From: a virus
Length of the DNA: 44,913 nt
IMG/VR virus record: IMGVR_UViG_3300023223_000371
Coordinates: 1 to 44,913 of that record
Strand: one strand, 5' to 3'
Shown one piece after another: positions 28,241-37,080 of the stretch. The position numbers and the translations under genes are program-made. A model generated the notes under the pieces. That model saw only the letters and a list, made by a program, of their open reading frames with translations. It made no database searches and was not told the DNA's origin. Numbering within the stretch: the stretch's first letter is position 1; every line of letters starts with the position of its first letter.

Positions 28241-29200
28241 ATGAGTATTACCCTTTTCGAAGACGCGAAACTGAATTCCATTGACGCAAACTCAATGGCT
28301 ACTCAGTTCACGATAGCTGAAAGTTCCATGATTTTCGGCTTCCTTCCATTCGTCAATGTTGACGATTTCCAATTCACCGAAGAGTACGACACTGAAGAAA
28401 GCCGCAGCGCCTTCCGCGCGATCAACGAAGAACTTGCAGAAGGTAGCGGAGATATTGCCAAGCTGCAATTCACAGTTGCCCCTCTCGGACGTACCGTTCA
28501 AGTTGACCGTGTACTTATCAAAGCTAAAGGCATGGGTGCTTTCTCAAAGCGCATGAGCCAAGAAGCTTTTGGCATCGGAGCCACTTACAACGAAAACTTT
28601 ATCAAGGGCGATCAACAAAGCAACCCCCGTGAGTTTAACGGCCTACAGGTCATCGTTGAAGATCAACTCCCAGCCTCTCAGACAACCACCTCTGGCGTTG
28701 TAGACGGTTCCGCACTGTCTCTCCTTACATTGGATAAATTCCTTGCTTCCATTCGCGGTGGTGCACAGATTATTTTCTGTTCTGAGTCACTGTCTCTGCG
28801 CTTCACTGCCGCTGGACGTGACAGCACAGTTGCGGGTTTCGTTAACTACCTGCCAAATGATCCGGCAACCGGCCTCGGTACTGCGATTACTATGTACAAT
28901 GGTATTCCGATCGTCCCAGTAAAAGGCACGTTCAACAATGACGATATCTTGCCATTTGACGAGATTTCACCGTTTGCAGGCTCAACTGCTCCCAACTCTA
29001 CGTCGCTCTATGCGGCCCGTCTCGGTGCTGATGGTTTGTACGGTGCGCAAATGGGTGGAGTTGTTACCAATGACTTCGGTAACATTCCCGGTTCAGTATT
29101 CCATAAAGGTGATATCGAATGGGTCCCGGGCGTTGGCGTGGCACATCCTCTCACCGTTGCTCGATATGGCGGTATACTTGACGCAGCAATCACGGTTTAA
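28241..29200 (+). CDS. Major capsid protein (HK97-fold)
   Basis: This 319-aa protein, directly after the scaffold gene and with an AAAGGATATTT site, has the composition and spacing of HK97-type capsid proteins lacking a delta domain. It has a long N-arm, an E-loop-like stretch (QFTVAPLGRTVQVDRVLIK), an ASIRGGAQIIFCSESLSLRF helix-strand region, and A-domain strands (YNGIPIVPVKG). The C-terminal part includes PLTVARYGGI. It is clearly the main shell protein by position; family membership is by pattern. It is more GC-rich and uses more optimal codons than its neighbours, as expected of the most abundant protein. Confidence 0.87.
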   Translation: MSITLFEDAKLNSIDANSMATQFTIAESSMIFGFLPFVNVDDFQFTEEYDTEESRSAFRAINEELAEGSGDIAKLQFTVAPLGRTVQVDRVLIKAKGMGAFSKRMSQEAFGIGATYNENFIKGDQQSNPREFNGLQVIVEDQLPASQTTTSGVVDGSALSLLTLDKFLASIRGGAQIIFCSESLSLRFTAAGRDSTVAGFVNYLPNDPATGLGTAITMYNGIPIVPVKGTFNNDDILPFDEISPFAGSTAPNSTSLYAARLGADGLYGAQMGGVVTNDFGNIPGSVFHKGDIEWVPGVGVAHPLTVARYGGILDAAITV

Positions 29201-29212
29201 TAGGAGAATATC

Positions 29213-29620
29213 ATGAAAAAAAATATTAATGCAATGCCAATTGATGCTCTGCAAATCTTTGCTGAGAACACTAACATCACTGCCTCGGGAGTTTTCGGCG
29301 CAGTAGTTGATCTGAAAGGCCTCGGTTTCGGTAAAGCAACACTCGTTATGGATGTTGCCGTAGCTGATGCTGCTGATGCGGACGAAGTCTATTCTGTCGG
29401 AGTAGAGTTCTCTGAGGATCTGGCGTTCAGCACCCCGGTGCAAGATCAAGTGATTGATATCCCCCGCGGCGTACTCGGACGTAAACTACAGCCGATCAAT
29501 AACCAGATTGGTGACACTATGTACCGCTATGTTCGACTAAATCTCGTACTCGCCGGTACGACTCCAAGCCTCACAATGACGTCTTTCATCTCGGAAGATA
29601 TCAAAATGATGGTTAGATAA
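29213..29620 (+). CDS. Capsid cement protein, Bbp16-like
   Basis: This 135-aa protein follows the capsid gene at 12 bases. It has the Bbp16 pattern of an N-terminal helix, GAVVDLKGLGFGKATLVMDV, SVGVEFSEDLAFSTPV, PRGVLGRKLQPINNQ and MYRYVRLNLVLAG. In Bordetella phage BPP-1 the family sits on the capsid at inter-capsomer positions and stabilises it. Like the capsid gene it has high-expression codon use and is followed by a hairpin that could limit read-through. Confidence 0.82.
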   Translation: MKKNINAMPIDALQIFAENTNITASGVFGAVVDLKGLGFGKATLVMDVAVADAADADEVYSVGVEFSEDLAFSTPVQDQVIDIPRGVLGRKLQPINNQIGDTMYRYVRLNLVLAGTTPSLTMTSFISEDIKMMVR

Positions 29621-29621
29621 T

Positions 29622-29669
29622 TCTGCCGTAACGTCTCGGTTTCTCATCCTTTCCGGGGCGTTACTCAGA
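29622..29669 (+). terminator. Hairpin after the cement gene, partial terminator
   Basis: GTAACGTCTCGG (29628-29639) pairs with CCGGGGCGTTAC (29653-29664) with two G-U pairs, and TCTG/CAGA extends the base after bulges. There is no T run, so attenuation or mRNA 3' end protection is more likely than full termination. Confidence 0.6.
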
Positions 29670-29699
29670 ATATCTAAACACAAAACAGGAAACAAAACC

Positions 29700-30119
29700 A
29701 TGGCCAGAGTAACAGTACTGGATAGTGACGGAAAGCCCGTCAAAGCCCCCGGCGGACGTGACAAAGAAATGCACTCCGTAGACGCACGAACTCAAATCAG
29801 ACTCGGACTTATGAAAGGTGTCTACAACCGGTTGAAGGTTGGTGATGAAACCAAAAACCTCCTTGTGGCTGTACGTCCAGTCAGCGACGATGACCGTAAA
29901 AAAGAGCGTTCCGACGACGAGGCGAAACTAAAAGCCCTTCAAGAAAAACTTTCAGGATCACCAGAAACCTCACCAGAACCTAACAAACTTCAAGAAACGA
30001 CCATAGAGTCGGAAAATACTGAAAGTGCCGCTGACGAAGCGGAAAAGGTATCTGACGACGACGTAAAGAAAGAACCCGGACGTAAACCCCGCACAAGACA
30101 GCCAAGAAAGCAAAAATAA
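29700..30119 (+). CDS. Head-region hypothetical protein with charged tail (139 aa)
   Basis: The first 65 residues are a compact domain (VTVLDSDGKPVKAPGGRDKE, TQIRLGLMKGVYNRLKVGDE). Then comes a long, disordered, acidic stretch ending in a basic tail (KEPGRKPRTRQPRKQ). The leader is AAACAGGAAACAAAACC. It lies between cement and fibre genes, so a minor head or connector-associated role is likely; no family is recognised. Confidence 0.66.
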   Translation: MARVTVLDSDGKPVKAPGGRDKEMHSVDARTQIRLGLMKGVYNRLKVGDETKNLLVAVRPVSDDDRKKERSDDEAKLKALQEKLSGSPETSPEPNKLQETTIESENTESAADEAEKVSDDDVKKEPGRKPRTRQPRKQK

Positions 30120-30128
30120 GGTTATATT

Positions 30129-30326
30129 ATGGCCCATCTCCGCCCTAGACGAAGAGTTCTCAGAACACACAGACCTACATTGAAAGTTCAACGTAGAGCT
30201 GCCAGCGGGGCGGAAATGAATAACTTATTGCAACGCGGTAGCTCAAACTTAGTTACTGATATGGTGTTTACTGATGGTTTCAGAATTCTATTTACAGATG
30301 ATACTAACATTAACTTCACATCCTAA
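30129..30326 (+). CDS. Small arginine-rich virion-region protein (65 aa)
   Basis: Begins MAHLRPRRRVLRTHRPTLKV, strongly basic, then a beta-rich end (DMVFTDGFRILFTDDTNINF). The gene is nine bases after its neighbour. No family is recognised; a DNA-contacting minor head protein is possible. Confidence 0.62.
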   Translation: MAHLRPRRRVLRTHRPTLKVQRRAASGAEMNNLLQRGSSNLVTDMVFTDGFRILFTDDTNINFTS

Positions 30327-30338
30327 TAGGGAAACACC

Positions 30339-33300
30339 ATGGCCGAAGACAATATTTTCGACAGAGGCGCAAAAGCCTCACCAGCATCCACAGACATAGC
30401 TTACATCGCGGCCCCAGGCGGCGCAGGACAGCCGGACGGGTTTATTGCTATAAGTGATTTAGTAGATCTGGGCATAGCCTCATTGAACCTCACAGACGGC
30501 AGCGTAGTTTTTGCTGAAAGCGGACAGCTTTCCCAAGACAACGCCAATATATTTTGGAATAATACTCTAAAGAGATTAGGCCTAGGTACATCCTCCCCCC
30601 AAGTAACGCTGGATATCCGCACTGCCGACAAGAAAATTTTGGAGCTAAGAGGCTCACATGATGATGGAGTCTTCTTTACTTTGGAGCCAACAGCCATGGG
30701 TGGTGAGGATTGGGCCGTAGTCGCTACTGCTGATGCCTCCCCAATTGGAGGTGGCCATCTTAGATTACTCAATCTTATTACTGATCAAGATCTCACTATT
30801 TTAAACACAGGGGAAGTCATAGTTTCGGGTCTTCAAGTAAGAGGGCCGACTTCCACAGAATTCTTAGAGTTTCAACACAATGCCGCCGAATCGGTTTATG
30901 AGTTTACAACTCAACAAGCAGGTGGCGACCCGGGCGATAACATTGAGCTACACAATACTGGCCTAAGCACTAAACCTGGTGAGGCAGTATTCATAAGTCA
31001 GTTTGATGGGCCGGCTGGTGCACAAATGGATAACGTAGCTATCTCAGATAATGCCGCTTTTATTGCCTACTTTAATAGTGGTGAAATGGACGTTGTTGAC
31101 GTAACAGACCCCTCAGATATGGTTAAGATCTCTGACTTTCAAGGAGCAGAACTTCAACTTGTTTCAATAATTGGCTACTCTGCAAATCCTTTAAAACCAA
31201 CAGTTACCGTAGTTAGCTACGCTACTGGTGAAGAGGTTATGCCAGAAGGTGGGCAAATAGTAATCTCAAGTTCATCGCAAGCTGCATATAATGGTCCACA
31301 CATCGTTTCTAATTCAGATAGAACACAGAGTTTCTCTCTTGAAATTCCAGTGGCTTTTATAGATAATCCTGTTACGAAAGGAACCTCAACGCATCTTGGC
31401 CTTAACAACTGTGTTGACGTTGTGGCGATAGGAAAGATAGTTTATGTATTGAATGGAACTTCAGATGCTAGAGTACAGATTTATGATGCTACGGATAAAG
31501 GCAATGTAAAACTTATCGGTATGGTAGTTGATGACCGATTAACCACTGCAGTAAGTATGCGCATATCCGCAGGACTTCTATATGTTGCAAGTGAACAAGC
31601 ATCTGGCAGTATTGTTGCCATTGACATACGAGACAATACTAACCCTGTAGTTGTGGGTGAATCAACTCTATCTCGATCATATCGAGCTGTTACTGTAGAC
31701 TCAGATTTAGTTTACACTTGCAGTACAAGTGCCGATACATTGGAGATATGGGATACATCAGATCCCGCCGGCTTTCAACTACTGTCCTCTGTAGTAGATG
31801 CGTTACGTCTAGACAGAGTAAACGACTTGGAAGTTAGAGGAGGAATAGTTTTTACTGTTGATGCCGAAGGTAGATTTTCCACTTGGAATACGCAAACCAA
31901 TACATCACCACCGGCACTAATTACTTCAATTGCGCTTCCAACAGGTGGAGGTACTGGCCCATTCAAAATTACCCTTGCTGGGGATTTCGCATATATTGCC
32001 AATCGTGGTGCAAACACAATTGAAGTCTTTGACGTCTCAGATCCGGGAACTCTGACATCGGTAGACCAATTTAATATAGGTATTGTCTCCCCAACTCAAA
32101 TAGTTTTTCATGGTGACACTGCGTTCATAACGATGAACGACACTGCAAAATTGCAGGCATGGGACACCCGCGGTATTAATATGCACGCTGCCTGTATTGG
32201 ACAAGCCGACATTGATATCTTACAAGTCCACCGCCACTTGAATGTTGAACGTGCCGCTACATTTGGTGGAGACGTAAATATTGAAACACGCCTAAGCATA
32301 GGAAAGACTGCTGCTGTAGCCGGTCGTAGACTCTACGGCGATCCTGAAAACGTCGTTCATGTTGAGCAAAAATCTGACTTTCCTACTCCGTCCGGTGGTT
32401 TTATCGATCTTGCGCCAAATACAAAATATATTTTAACGAATCCAAAACCGCAGAACGGAATACATGTAGTAGACCTGGAAGGTGATGTAATTCGTCTTCC
32501 TGATGGACTTGGCTCGACCGGTATTACAAGTACTTCTCTTGGCGGCTGTATTTTATCCACAAATTCAACCGGTGCGCTAATCAACAGCACTATAAATTTC
32601 TCTGGATTCTTTCATTTTTTTGCACTGTTTGCACAGGCACCGAACGGCAATATTTTCAATATAACTGGTACTCTGCCTACTGATTTTGATTTCTTCCCAA
32701 GGGTATTTGTAACTGACGCAGGGTTTTTTAATTCTGTAGGTATTGGCTCAATCACAAACATTTCGTTTAACCAAGTAACGAGTGCCTATTTTGATTTTGT
32801 TGGTGGAGCGGGAAAAGGTTTAATATTCACCAACACACGTGAAGCCCTTATAGACGATACCCGTTTTACCGACTGGGATAACACCATAGATACCAATATT
32901 TTCACTTTCAATGGCAATAATGACCTTGTGAGGGTTACAGGTTGTACTTTCCGTTTCGGTGATTTAGTTGACGTTTTTGATATCTCCCCCACTGTGCCGA
33001 GAAACAATACACTGCTTATCACGGACAACACTTTTGAAGGTGGTAAAGAATCATTTAGAAAACGCAGTGAGTTCCCAATAACTACCATCGTTAATGCTTC
33101 CCAATCTGGAACAACAACTTCGGTTGTTCAAGGGCCTAATGGCGCATCATTCGCCATGACAGGTACTGTTGTTGACGGTCAGATAGTTTTCATGACGGGG
33201 CATACCGACACAGCATACAACGGGTTTTTCAGAGCCGTGTTTGAGAGTGGAAGTAACTTTGAAATGGTTAGCCCGATAACAGGTCTTTTTGTATCTTTCA

Positions 33301-34265
33301 CTGCTACAGATTCCGGAACGTGGGACACAGAAGCGATACAGATAAACACTCCTGATACCGGAACAATGCTCGATTTAACCCCCGTAAATATTCTAGGTAC
33401 AGTAGAATATGACGGCTCCTTTGGCAGCCCGATAGTAGAAGACGTTGACGGCATTATAAGTGGTGACACTTTTGATTCTCCAAGTGTTGCAGATTGGGCA
33501 GTGCTGGGAATAACTACGAATGATGTCGTTATATTTACCACAGATAGCAATAGAATCTTTAAAATTAAATCAATTGCCGCAGGTAATTTAACACTTGAAC
33601 AGTCTCCCGGTGATCAAACCGACGTTAGTTTTATCGTCATTCCTCTTTTAGTTTCGTCAGTCTATGACATCGTCCTAGACACGTCATTTAAAATAGCGCG
33701 TCGGTTCATAAGCAATGAGACCCCCTCTAATGCGGTGTGGCATGACAGTTCAGTTGATGAACGTGACGAACGTGTGATATCAAACACCAATAATGGTATT
33801 CCTAACTCCATACGGGAAGCCGCTATTTCTGCTCAGCTGGTAACCGACGAAACAGTTATAACCACCATAAACGTGGCAGTGTTTCTAAACCTTGAAGCGG
33901 CGACAGTAACTAAACCCAATAACATGGACGCTACTAGCGGGTGGACTCTCACCGGAGTAAGTAGTGGTGCGGTTCGTTACGATGTAACTGCCCCGTTTAA
34001 AGGTAATCTCATTGCTAATATGACGGCGGTGTCTTCCGGCGGCACACAGACATTTCTTTTCTTTGTCGTTAAGAACGGCTCACCTGTTCAGGATGCTAAT
34101 GGCGAAACGCTGACGCAGGCATTCTCTATCGGTTCTGCGGCAGCAAATGTCACTATTCAGGTGCCTATTACCGCGGTAATAGGTGATCAATTTGCGGTAA
34201 AGGTGCAGAACGAAGACGGTACCTCAAACATAACGATTAGTAGCTTTACAAAGTTTATTAAGTAA
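30339..34265 (+). CDS. Large fibre/spike protein with beta-propeller and beta-helix regions
   Basis: This 1308-aa protein begins with a fibre-type N-terminal region (SQDNANIFWNNTLKRLGLGT, then SPQVTLDIRTADKKILELRG), which anchors many tail or head fibres. Residues about 205-640 contain about seven repeats of the LVIVD/beta-propeller type (AFIAYFNSGEMDVVDVTDPS; LLYVASEQASGSIVAIDIRD; FAYIANRGANTIEVFDVSDP). Residues about 690-900 look like a right-handed beta-helix, as in tailspikes with glycan-degrading activity (SLGGCILSTNSTGALINSTI). The C-terminus is a beta-sandwich, perhaps a trimerisation or C1q-like tip. Position before the connector genes is unusual for a tail fibre and may indicate a head fibre. 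Confidence 0.78.
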   Translation: MAEDNIFDRGAKASPASTDIAYIAAPGGAGQPDGFIAISDLVDLGIASLNLTDGSVVFAESGQLSQDNANIFWNNTLKRLGLGTSSPQVTLDIRTADKKILELRGSHDDGVFFTLEPTAMGGEDWAVVATADASPIGGGHLRLLNLITDQDLTILNTGEVIVSGLQVRGPTSTEFLEFQHNAAESVYEFTTQQAGGDPGDNIELHNTGLSTKPGEAVFISQFDGPAGAQMDNVAISDNAAFIAYFNSGEMDVVDVTDPSDMVKISDFQGAELQLVSIIGYSANPLKPTVTVVSYATGEEVMPEGGQIVISSSSQAAYNGPHIVSNSDRTQSFSLEIPVAFIDNPVTKGTSTHLGLNNCVDVVAIGKIVYVLNGTSDARVQIYDATDKGNVKLIGMVVDDRLTTAVSMRISAGLLYVASEQASGSIVAIDIRDNTNPVVVGESTLSRSYRAVTVDSDLVYTCSTSADTLEIWDTSDPAGFQLLSSVVDALRLDRVNDLEVRGGIVFTVDAEGRFSTWNTQTNTSPPALITSIALPTGGGTGPFKITLAGDFAYIANRGANTIEVFDVSDPGTLTSVDQFNIGIVSPTQIVFHGDTAFITMNDTAKLQAWDTRGINMHAACIGQADIDILQVHRHLNVERAATFGGDVNIETRLSIGKTAAVAGRRLYGDPENVVHVEQKSDFPTPSGGFIDLAPNTKYILTNPKPQNGIHVVDLEGDVIRLPDGLGSTGITSTSLGGCILSTNSTGALINSTINFSGFFHFFALFAQAPNGNIFNITGTLPTDFDFFPRVFVTDAGFFNSVGIGSITNISFNQVTSAYFDFVGGAGKGLIFTNTREALIDDTRFTDWDNTIDTNIFTFNGNNDLVRVTGCTFRFGDLVDVFDISPTVPRNNTLLITDNTFEGGKESFRKRSEFPITTIVNASQSGTTTSVVQGPNGASFAMTGTVVDGQIVFMTGHTDTAYNGFFRAVFESGSNFEMVSPITGLFVSFTATDSGTWDTEAIQINTPDTGTMLDLTPVNILGTVEYDGSFGSPIVEDVDGIISGDTFDSPSVADWAVLGITTNDVVIFTTDSNRIFKIKSIAAGNLTLEQSPGDQTDVSFIVIPLLVSSVYDIVLDTSFKIARRFISNETPSNAVWHDSSVDERDERVISNTNNGIPNSIREAAISAQLVTDETVITTINVAVFLNLEAATVTKPNNMDATSGWTLTGVSSGAVRYDVTAPFKGNLIANMTAVSSGGTQTFLFFVVKNGSPVQDANGETLTQAFSIGSAAANVTIQVPITAVIGDQFAVKVQNEDGTSNITISSFTKFIK

Positions 34266-34283
34266 TTTTAAACAGGAAACCAC

Positions 34284-35039
34284 ATGGCACACTATTTAGA
34301 CACGGTAATTTTAAAAATGTTACCTCCGGGTTTCACCATATCATACGCGACAGTAAACGGCGTGGAGAAGGCGATACTAAAAGATGATCAAGATGCAGTA
34401 CAAGCTACGGGAAAAGGCATCAGCGACTCGGTTGCTTTGGAGCATCTTGCCAAAGTTATGAGTATCGATACTCACATACCGCACCTTGCACAGGATGAAA
34501 TTGATGAGGCAACGTTTGACGTGGTCACACAGGTTTATAATGATACGACAAGTCAAGTAGAATATCACAATGGTGTAGGAGGTATTAATTCAGTATCTAT
34601 CGCGATCTTTAAAGATAAAAAATCCTCAGGGTCATACGGAGGTAGTTGTATAGCAGGAACGCAGACTAGAGTCCTTAATACAGTTGCCTCAGACTTACAA
34701 AGCACTGTAGCGCTTAACACCGGTACATACGAGATGACTCCCGTTGCCGGAACGTATATCGTAAGAGGTCGTGCTCCGGCCTATAGATGTGATGAACATA
34801 AGCTTGCATTAAACGACGGAACGAGTGATGTTATTATAGGTGAATCGGCCTACGGTGCGGCGGGAAACCTTGACCAGACACTTTCACAATTTTGTGACGT
34901 TGTAGTTGCTGATGGTATCAAAAAATATACCCTAAAGCACTGGACAAAAACAGTATCTGCAACGTATGGTCTAGGAGTAGCTTGCAGTAAAGGTGACGAC
35001 GAGTACTACGCATACTGTGAATGGTTTAAAATAGGTTAA
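34284..35039 (+). CDS. Fibre-like protein with C1q/lectin-like C-terminal domain
   Basis: This 251-aa protein, after AACAGGAAACC, has an N-terminal helix-rich region (GKGISDSVALEHLAKVMSID). Its C-terminal domain, from about residue 120, has GTYEMTPVAGTYIVRGRAPA, YRCDEHKLALNDGTSDVIIG and a final YYAYCEWFKIG; the order matches C1q-like or H-type lectin jelly rolls at fibre tips. It probably assembles with or caps the large fibre upstream and contacts the host surface. Inferred from position and pattern. Confidence 0.65.
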   Translation: MAHYLDTVILKMLPPGFTISYATVNGVEKAILKDDQDAVQATGKGISDSVALEHLAKVMSIDTHIPHLAQDEIDEATFDVVTQVYNDTTSQVEYHNGVGGINSVSIAIFKDKKSSGSYGGSCIAGTQTRVLNTVASDLQSTVALNTGTYEMTPVAGTYIVRGRAPAYRCDEHKLALNDGTSDVIIGESAYGAAGNLDQTLSQFCDVVVADGIKKYTLKHWTKTVSATYGLGVACSKGDDEYYAYCEWFKIG

Positions 35040-35044
35040 TTAAA

Positions 35045-35266
35045 ATGGCGGCAAAAGAAACAACTGCACTAACAAACCTTATTGTTACTGTGCTCGTCCC
35101 ATTAATAATCTTTGTAGCGTCGGCGGGGATTCTTTACAGCAAAGTTGACGACATCGGAGACACACAGAAAGATCATACAGAGACTTTAAATGATATGAAG
35201 CATCGAATCACTAAGGTTGAAACTAAAGTAGAGTTTCTTTATGATGAACGAAAAGCGAGTAAATAA
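35045..35266 (+). CDS. XhlA-like membrane protein (73 aa)
   Basis: The N-terminal half holds one membrane segment (LIVTVLVPLIIFVASAGILY). The C-terminal half is a coiled coil with DMKHRITKVETKVEFLYDER, the leucine/arginine pattern of XhlA and hemolysin-XhlA-type phage proteins. In other phages these work with a holin in lysis. The location between fibre and head-tail connector genes is unexpected for lysis. The next ATG overlaps its stop (TAATG). Confidence 0.7.
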   Translation: MAAKETTALTNLIVTVLVPLIIFVASAGILYSKVDDIGDTQKDHTETLNDMKHRITKVETKVEFLYDERKASK

Positions 35267-35811
35267 TGGCTCTCATAGTTGAAGACGGAAGCGGACTCAT
35301 AAACGCTAATACTTACCAAGATGTGGCGACATTTGACGCGTATTTAGCTAGTATTGGCCGCACTACTACTGCAACAGTCGCACAAAAAGAAGCGGCGTTA
35401 ATCGTTACGGCTACTTGTATTCTAGAATATAATTATTCGTACAAAAGCTGTATCACCTTTCCCGATACACCCCAAGCTCTTTCTTTTCCCCGTGAAGAAC
35501 TCGTTACGAAAAATGGAGTGGTGATTCCTTCAAGCGGTGCCGGTTCGATTTTTACGGACCTACTGAAAGCACAAGCTGAGTTAACTTTCTCGCAGTTAAC
35601 CACTAGTTTGACCTATCAAGATGACCCGACTAATCAAGGCGCCGTTATTGAAAATACTCTTGATGTGATGACTCAAAAATACGCATCACCCGGAACAGCG
35701 GTGCTTGTCCCAATGAGTCAAACAGTTCTTAATTTCGTTACTCGTATTTTGACACCATATCTTTCAAGCGGCTCAAACCCCTTTCAAGGAACTAACGTAG
35801 CGGTAGTATAA
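35266..35811 (+). CDS. Head-tail connector, DnaT-like family adaptor
   Basis: This 181-aa protein starts MALIVEDGSGLINANTYQDV and has ALSFPREELVTKNGVVIPSS, the proline-arginine loop typical of DnaT_2-type phage adaptors. The C-terminal helix carries TAVLVPMSQTVLNFVTRILT. In gene order this position corresponds to the ring that binds the portal (SPP1 gp15/HK97 gp6-like). The stop overlaps the next start (TAATG). Confidence 0.78.
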   Translation: MALIVEDGSGLINANTYQDVATFDAYLASIGRTTTATVAQKEAALIVTATCILEYNYSYKSCITFPDTPQALSFPREELVTKNGVVIPSSGAGSIFTDLLKAQAELTFSQLTTSLTYQDDPTNQGAVIENTLDVMTQKYASPGTAVLVPMSQTVLNFVTRILTPYLSSGSNPFQGTNVAVV

Positions 35812-36215
35812 TGGTCACAGCATTCGACACAGTATTTAGAGACGTTGCAAAAAACCTAATAAGTTTGTTTGGCGTTACATCGACGGCGGGAGAATACACC
35901 TCTATCGCTTTCAGCGCTATTGATGTTGATACGAGTGCGCCGACAGGTAATGTATCGACCACTCTGCCCCTTAACATGTCACCGCCTTTAAAATTCGCTA
36001 TTGGAGATGTAGACGGTACGACCATCACAACAAAAGATATGCAAATTATTATTGCAGGTCCCGACTGGGACGCACAGTTCTCTGTACAGCCTACAGTAAA
36101 CGACATACTAAAAGTTAACGGTTTAGCTTTTCGCGTAATTAATCCCAACCCTATTTACTCCGGTAATCTTGTTGCTGCTTACAAGATGCAGGTAAGGGCG
36201 GGACATGCCGACTAA
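35811..36215 (+). CDS. Head closure/stopper-type protein
   Basis: This 134-aa protein is beta-rich (STTLPLNMSPPLKFAIGDVD, DMQIIIAGPDWDAQFSVQPT) and ends with a strand pair. Between a DnaT-like adaptor and a gp10-like tail completion gene, the conserved order predicts the stopper that seals the portal. Family recognition is weak; context is strong. Confidence 0.65.
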   Translation: MVTAFDTVFRDVAKNLISLFGVTSTAGEYTSIAFSAIDVDTSAPTGNVSTTLPLNMSPPLKFAIGDVDGTTITTKDMQIIIAGPDWDAQFSVQPTVNDILKVNGLAFRVINPNPIYSGNLVAAYKMQVRAGHAD

Positions 36216-36621
36216 TAACAAACGATTTCAAGCCCGATTTAAGAAACGAATTGTACAGAACGATGAGCAAAACGCCAAAATACAAAAGATCGCTGCCGAG
36301 TCATTCCTTAAGAATCTTGCGCGACTTACGCCTGTCCGGACGGGCCGTCTCGCGGGAGGATATGTTTTATTATCTAAAAAGGGCCAGCGAGCGCCACGCC
36401 GCCCCCTTAACAATACTACACGTCAAATAAGCGGCGCTAATCGGAGAGCGATTGACAACATCGATGGTAAGGGCTCTATTACCTTAGTAAACGCGGTTCC
36501 TTATCATGGTTTCGTAAATGATGGAACGAGAACGCAGAGGCCGCAACGATTTGTACAACGTGCAAGAATCGCAACTATAAACGATTTACTGCGCCGCGGT
36601 ATCCGGTCAAAGGTGGTTTAA
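36205..36621 (+). CDS. Tail completion / neck protein, HK97 gp10-like
   Basis: The sequence has LARLTPVRTGRLAGGYVLLS and SITLVNAVPYHGFVNDGTRT, the signature of gp10-like proteins: a TPVxTGxLxxG turn then a NxxPYxxxVxxG strand. It is strongly basic and overlaps the upstream gene by 11 bases. It joins the filled head to the tail. Confidence 0.85.
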   Translation: MPTNNKRFQARFKKRIVQNDEQNAKIQKIAAESFLKNLARLTPVRTGRLAGGYVLLSKKGQRAPRRPLNNTTRQISGANRRAIDNIDGKGSITLVNAVPYHGFVNDGTRTQRPQRFVQRARIATINDLLRRGIRSKVV

Positions 36622-37062
36622 ATGGCACAGATTAGTACAATAGTGATGGACAGCATCTTAGATGTTGAAACCGTCATAAACAAAAAATTTCTAACAGAAG
36701 TAACAACACCACTAGGCATACAGGTATTTTTGGACAATCAAGCCGGGGAACCCGACGAGATCACCACAACGTCTGAATATATCATATTTGTCTTGAACTA
36801 CCTACCTGCCGTTAAAGATTCCATCGGAGTCTACAACAGAGCAGGTATAGCAACCGCGCAAGTATTTACGCCTCTAGGAGAGGGGTTTGCACGAGCCGGA
36901 GAAATATTCAAAACTACGCGTCTTGCATTTCAAGATACCGGATGGTCTGGTCAAGTAATGACCGTCACCGGCGTAGATATTGAAAAAGTAGGAAAGAATG
37001 GTGGAATGTATCAAACGAACATTGACATATCTTTCCAATATTTTGAAGGTATTAACCCTTAA
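36622..37062 (+). CDS. Tail terminator protein
   Basis: This 146-aa protein contains IGVYNRAGIATAQVFTPLGE followed by GFARAGEIFKTTRLAFQDTG, matching the beta-strand and helix order of gpU/DUF4128-like tail terminators. These form the ring that ends tail tube growth. It starts directly after the gp10-like gene stop and precedes the tail tube gene, the normal order. Confidence 0.78.
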   Translation: MAQISTIVMDSILDVETVINKKFLTEVTTPLGIQVFLDNQAGEPDEITTTSEYIIFVLNYLPAVKDSIGVYNRAGIATAQVFTPLGEGFARAGEIFKTTRLAFQDTGWSGQVMTVTGVDIEKVGKNGGMYQTNIDISFQYFEGINP

Positions 37063-37080
37063 TTAAACGGAGTACTTACT

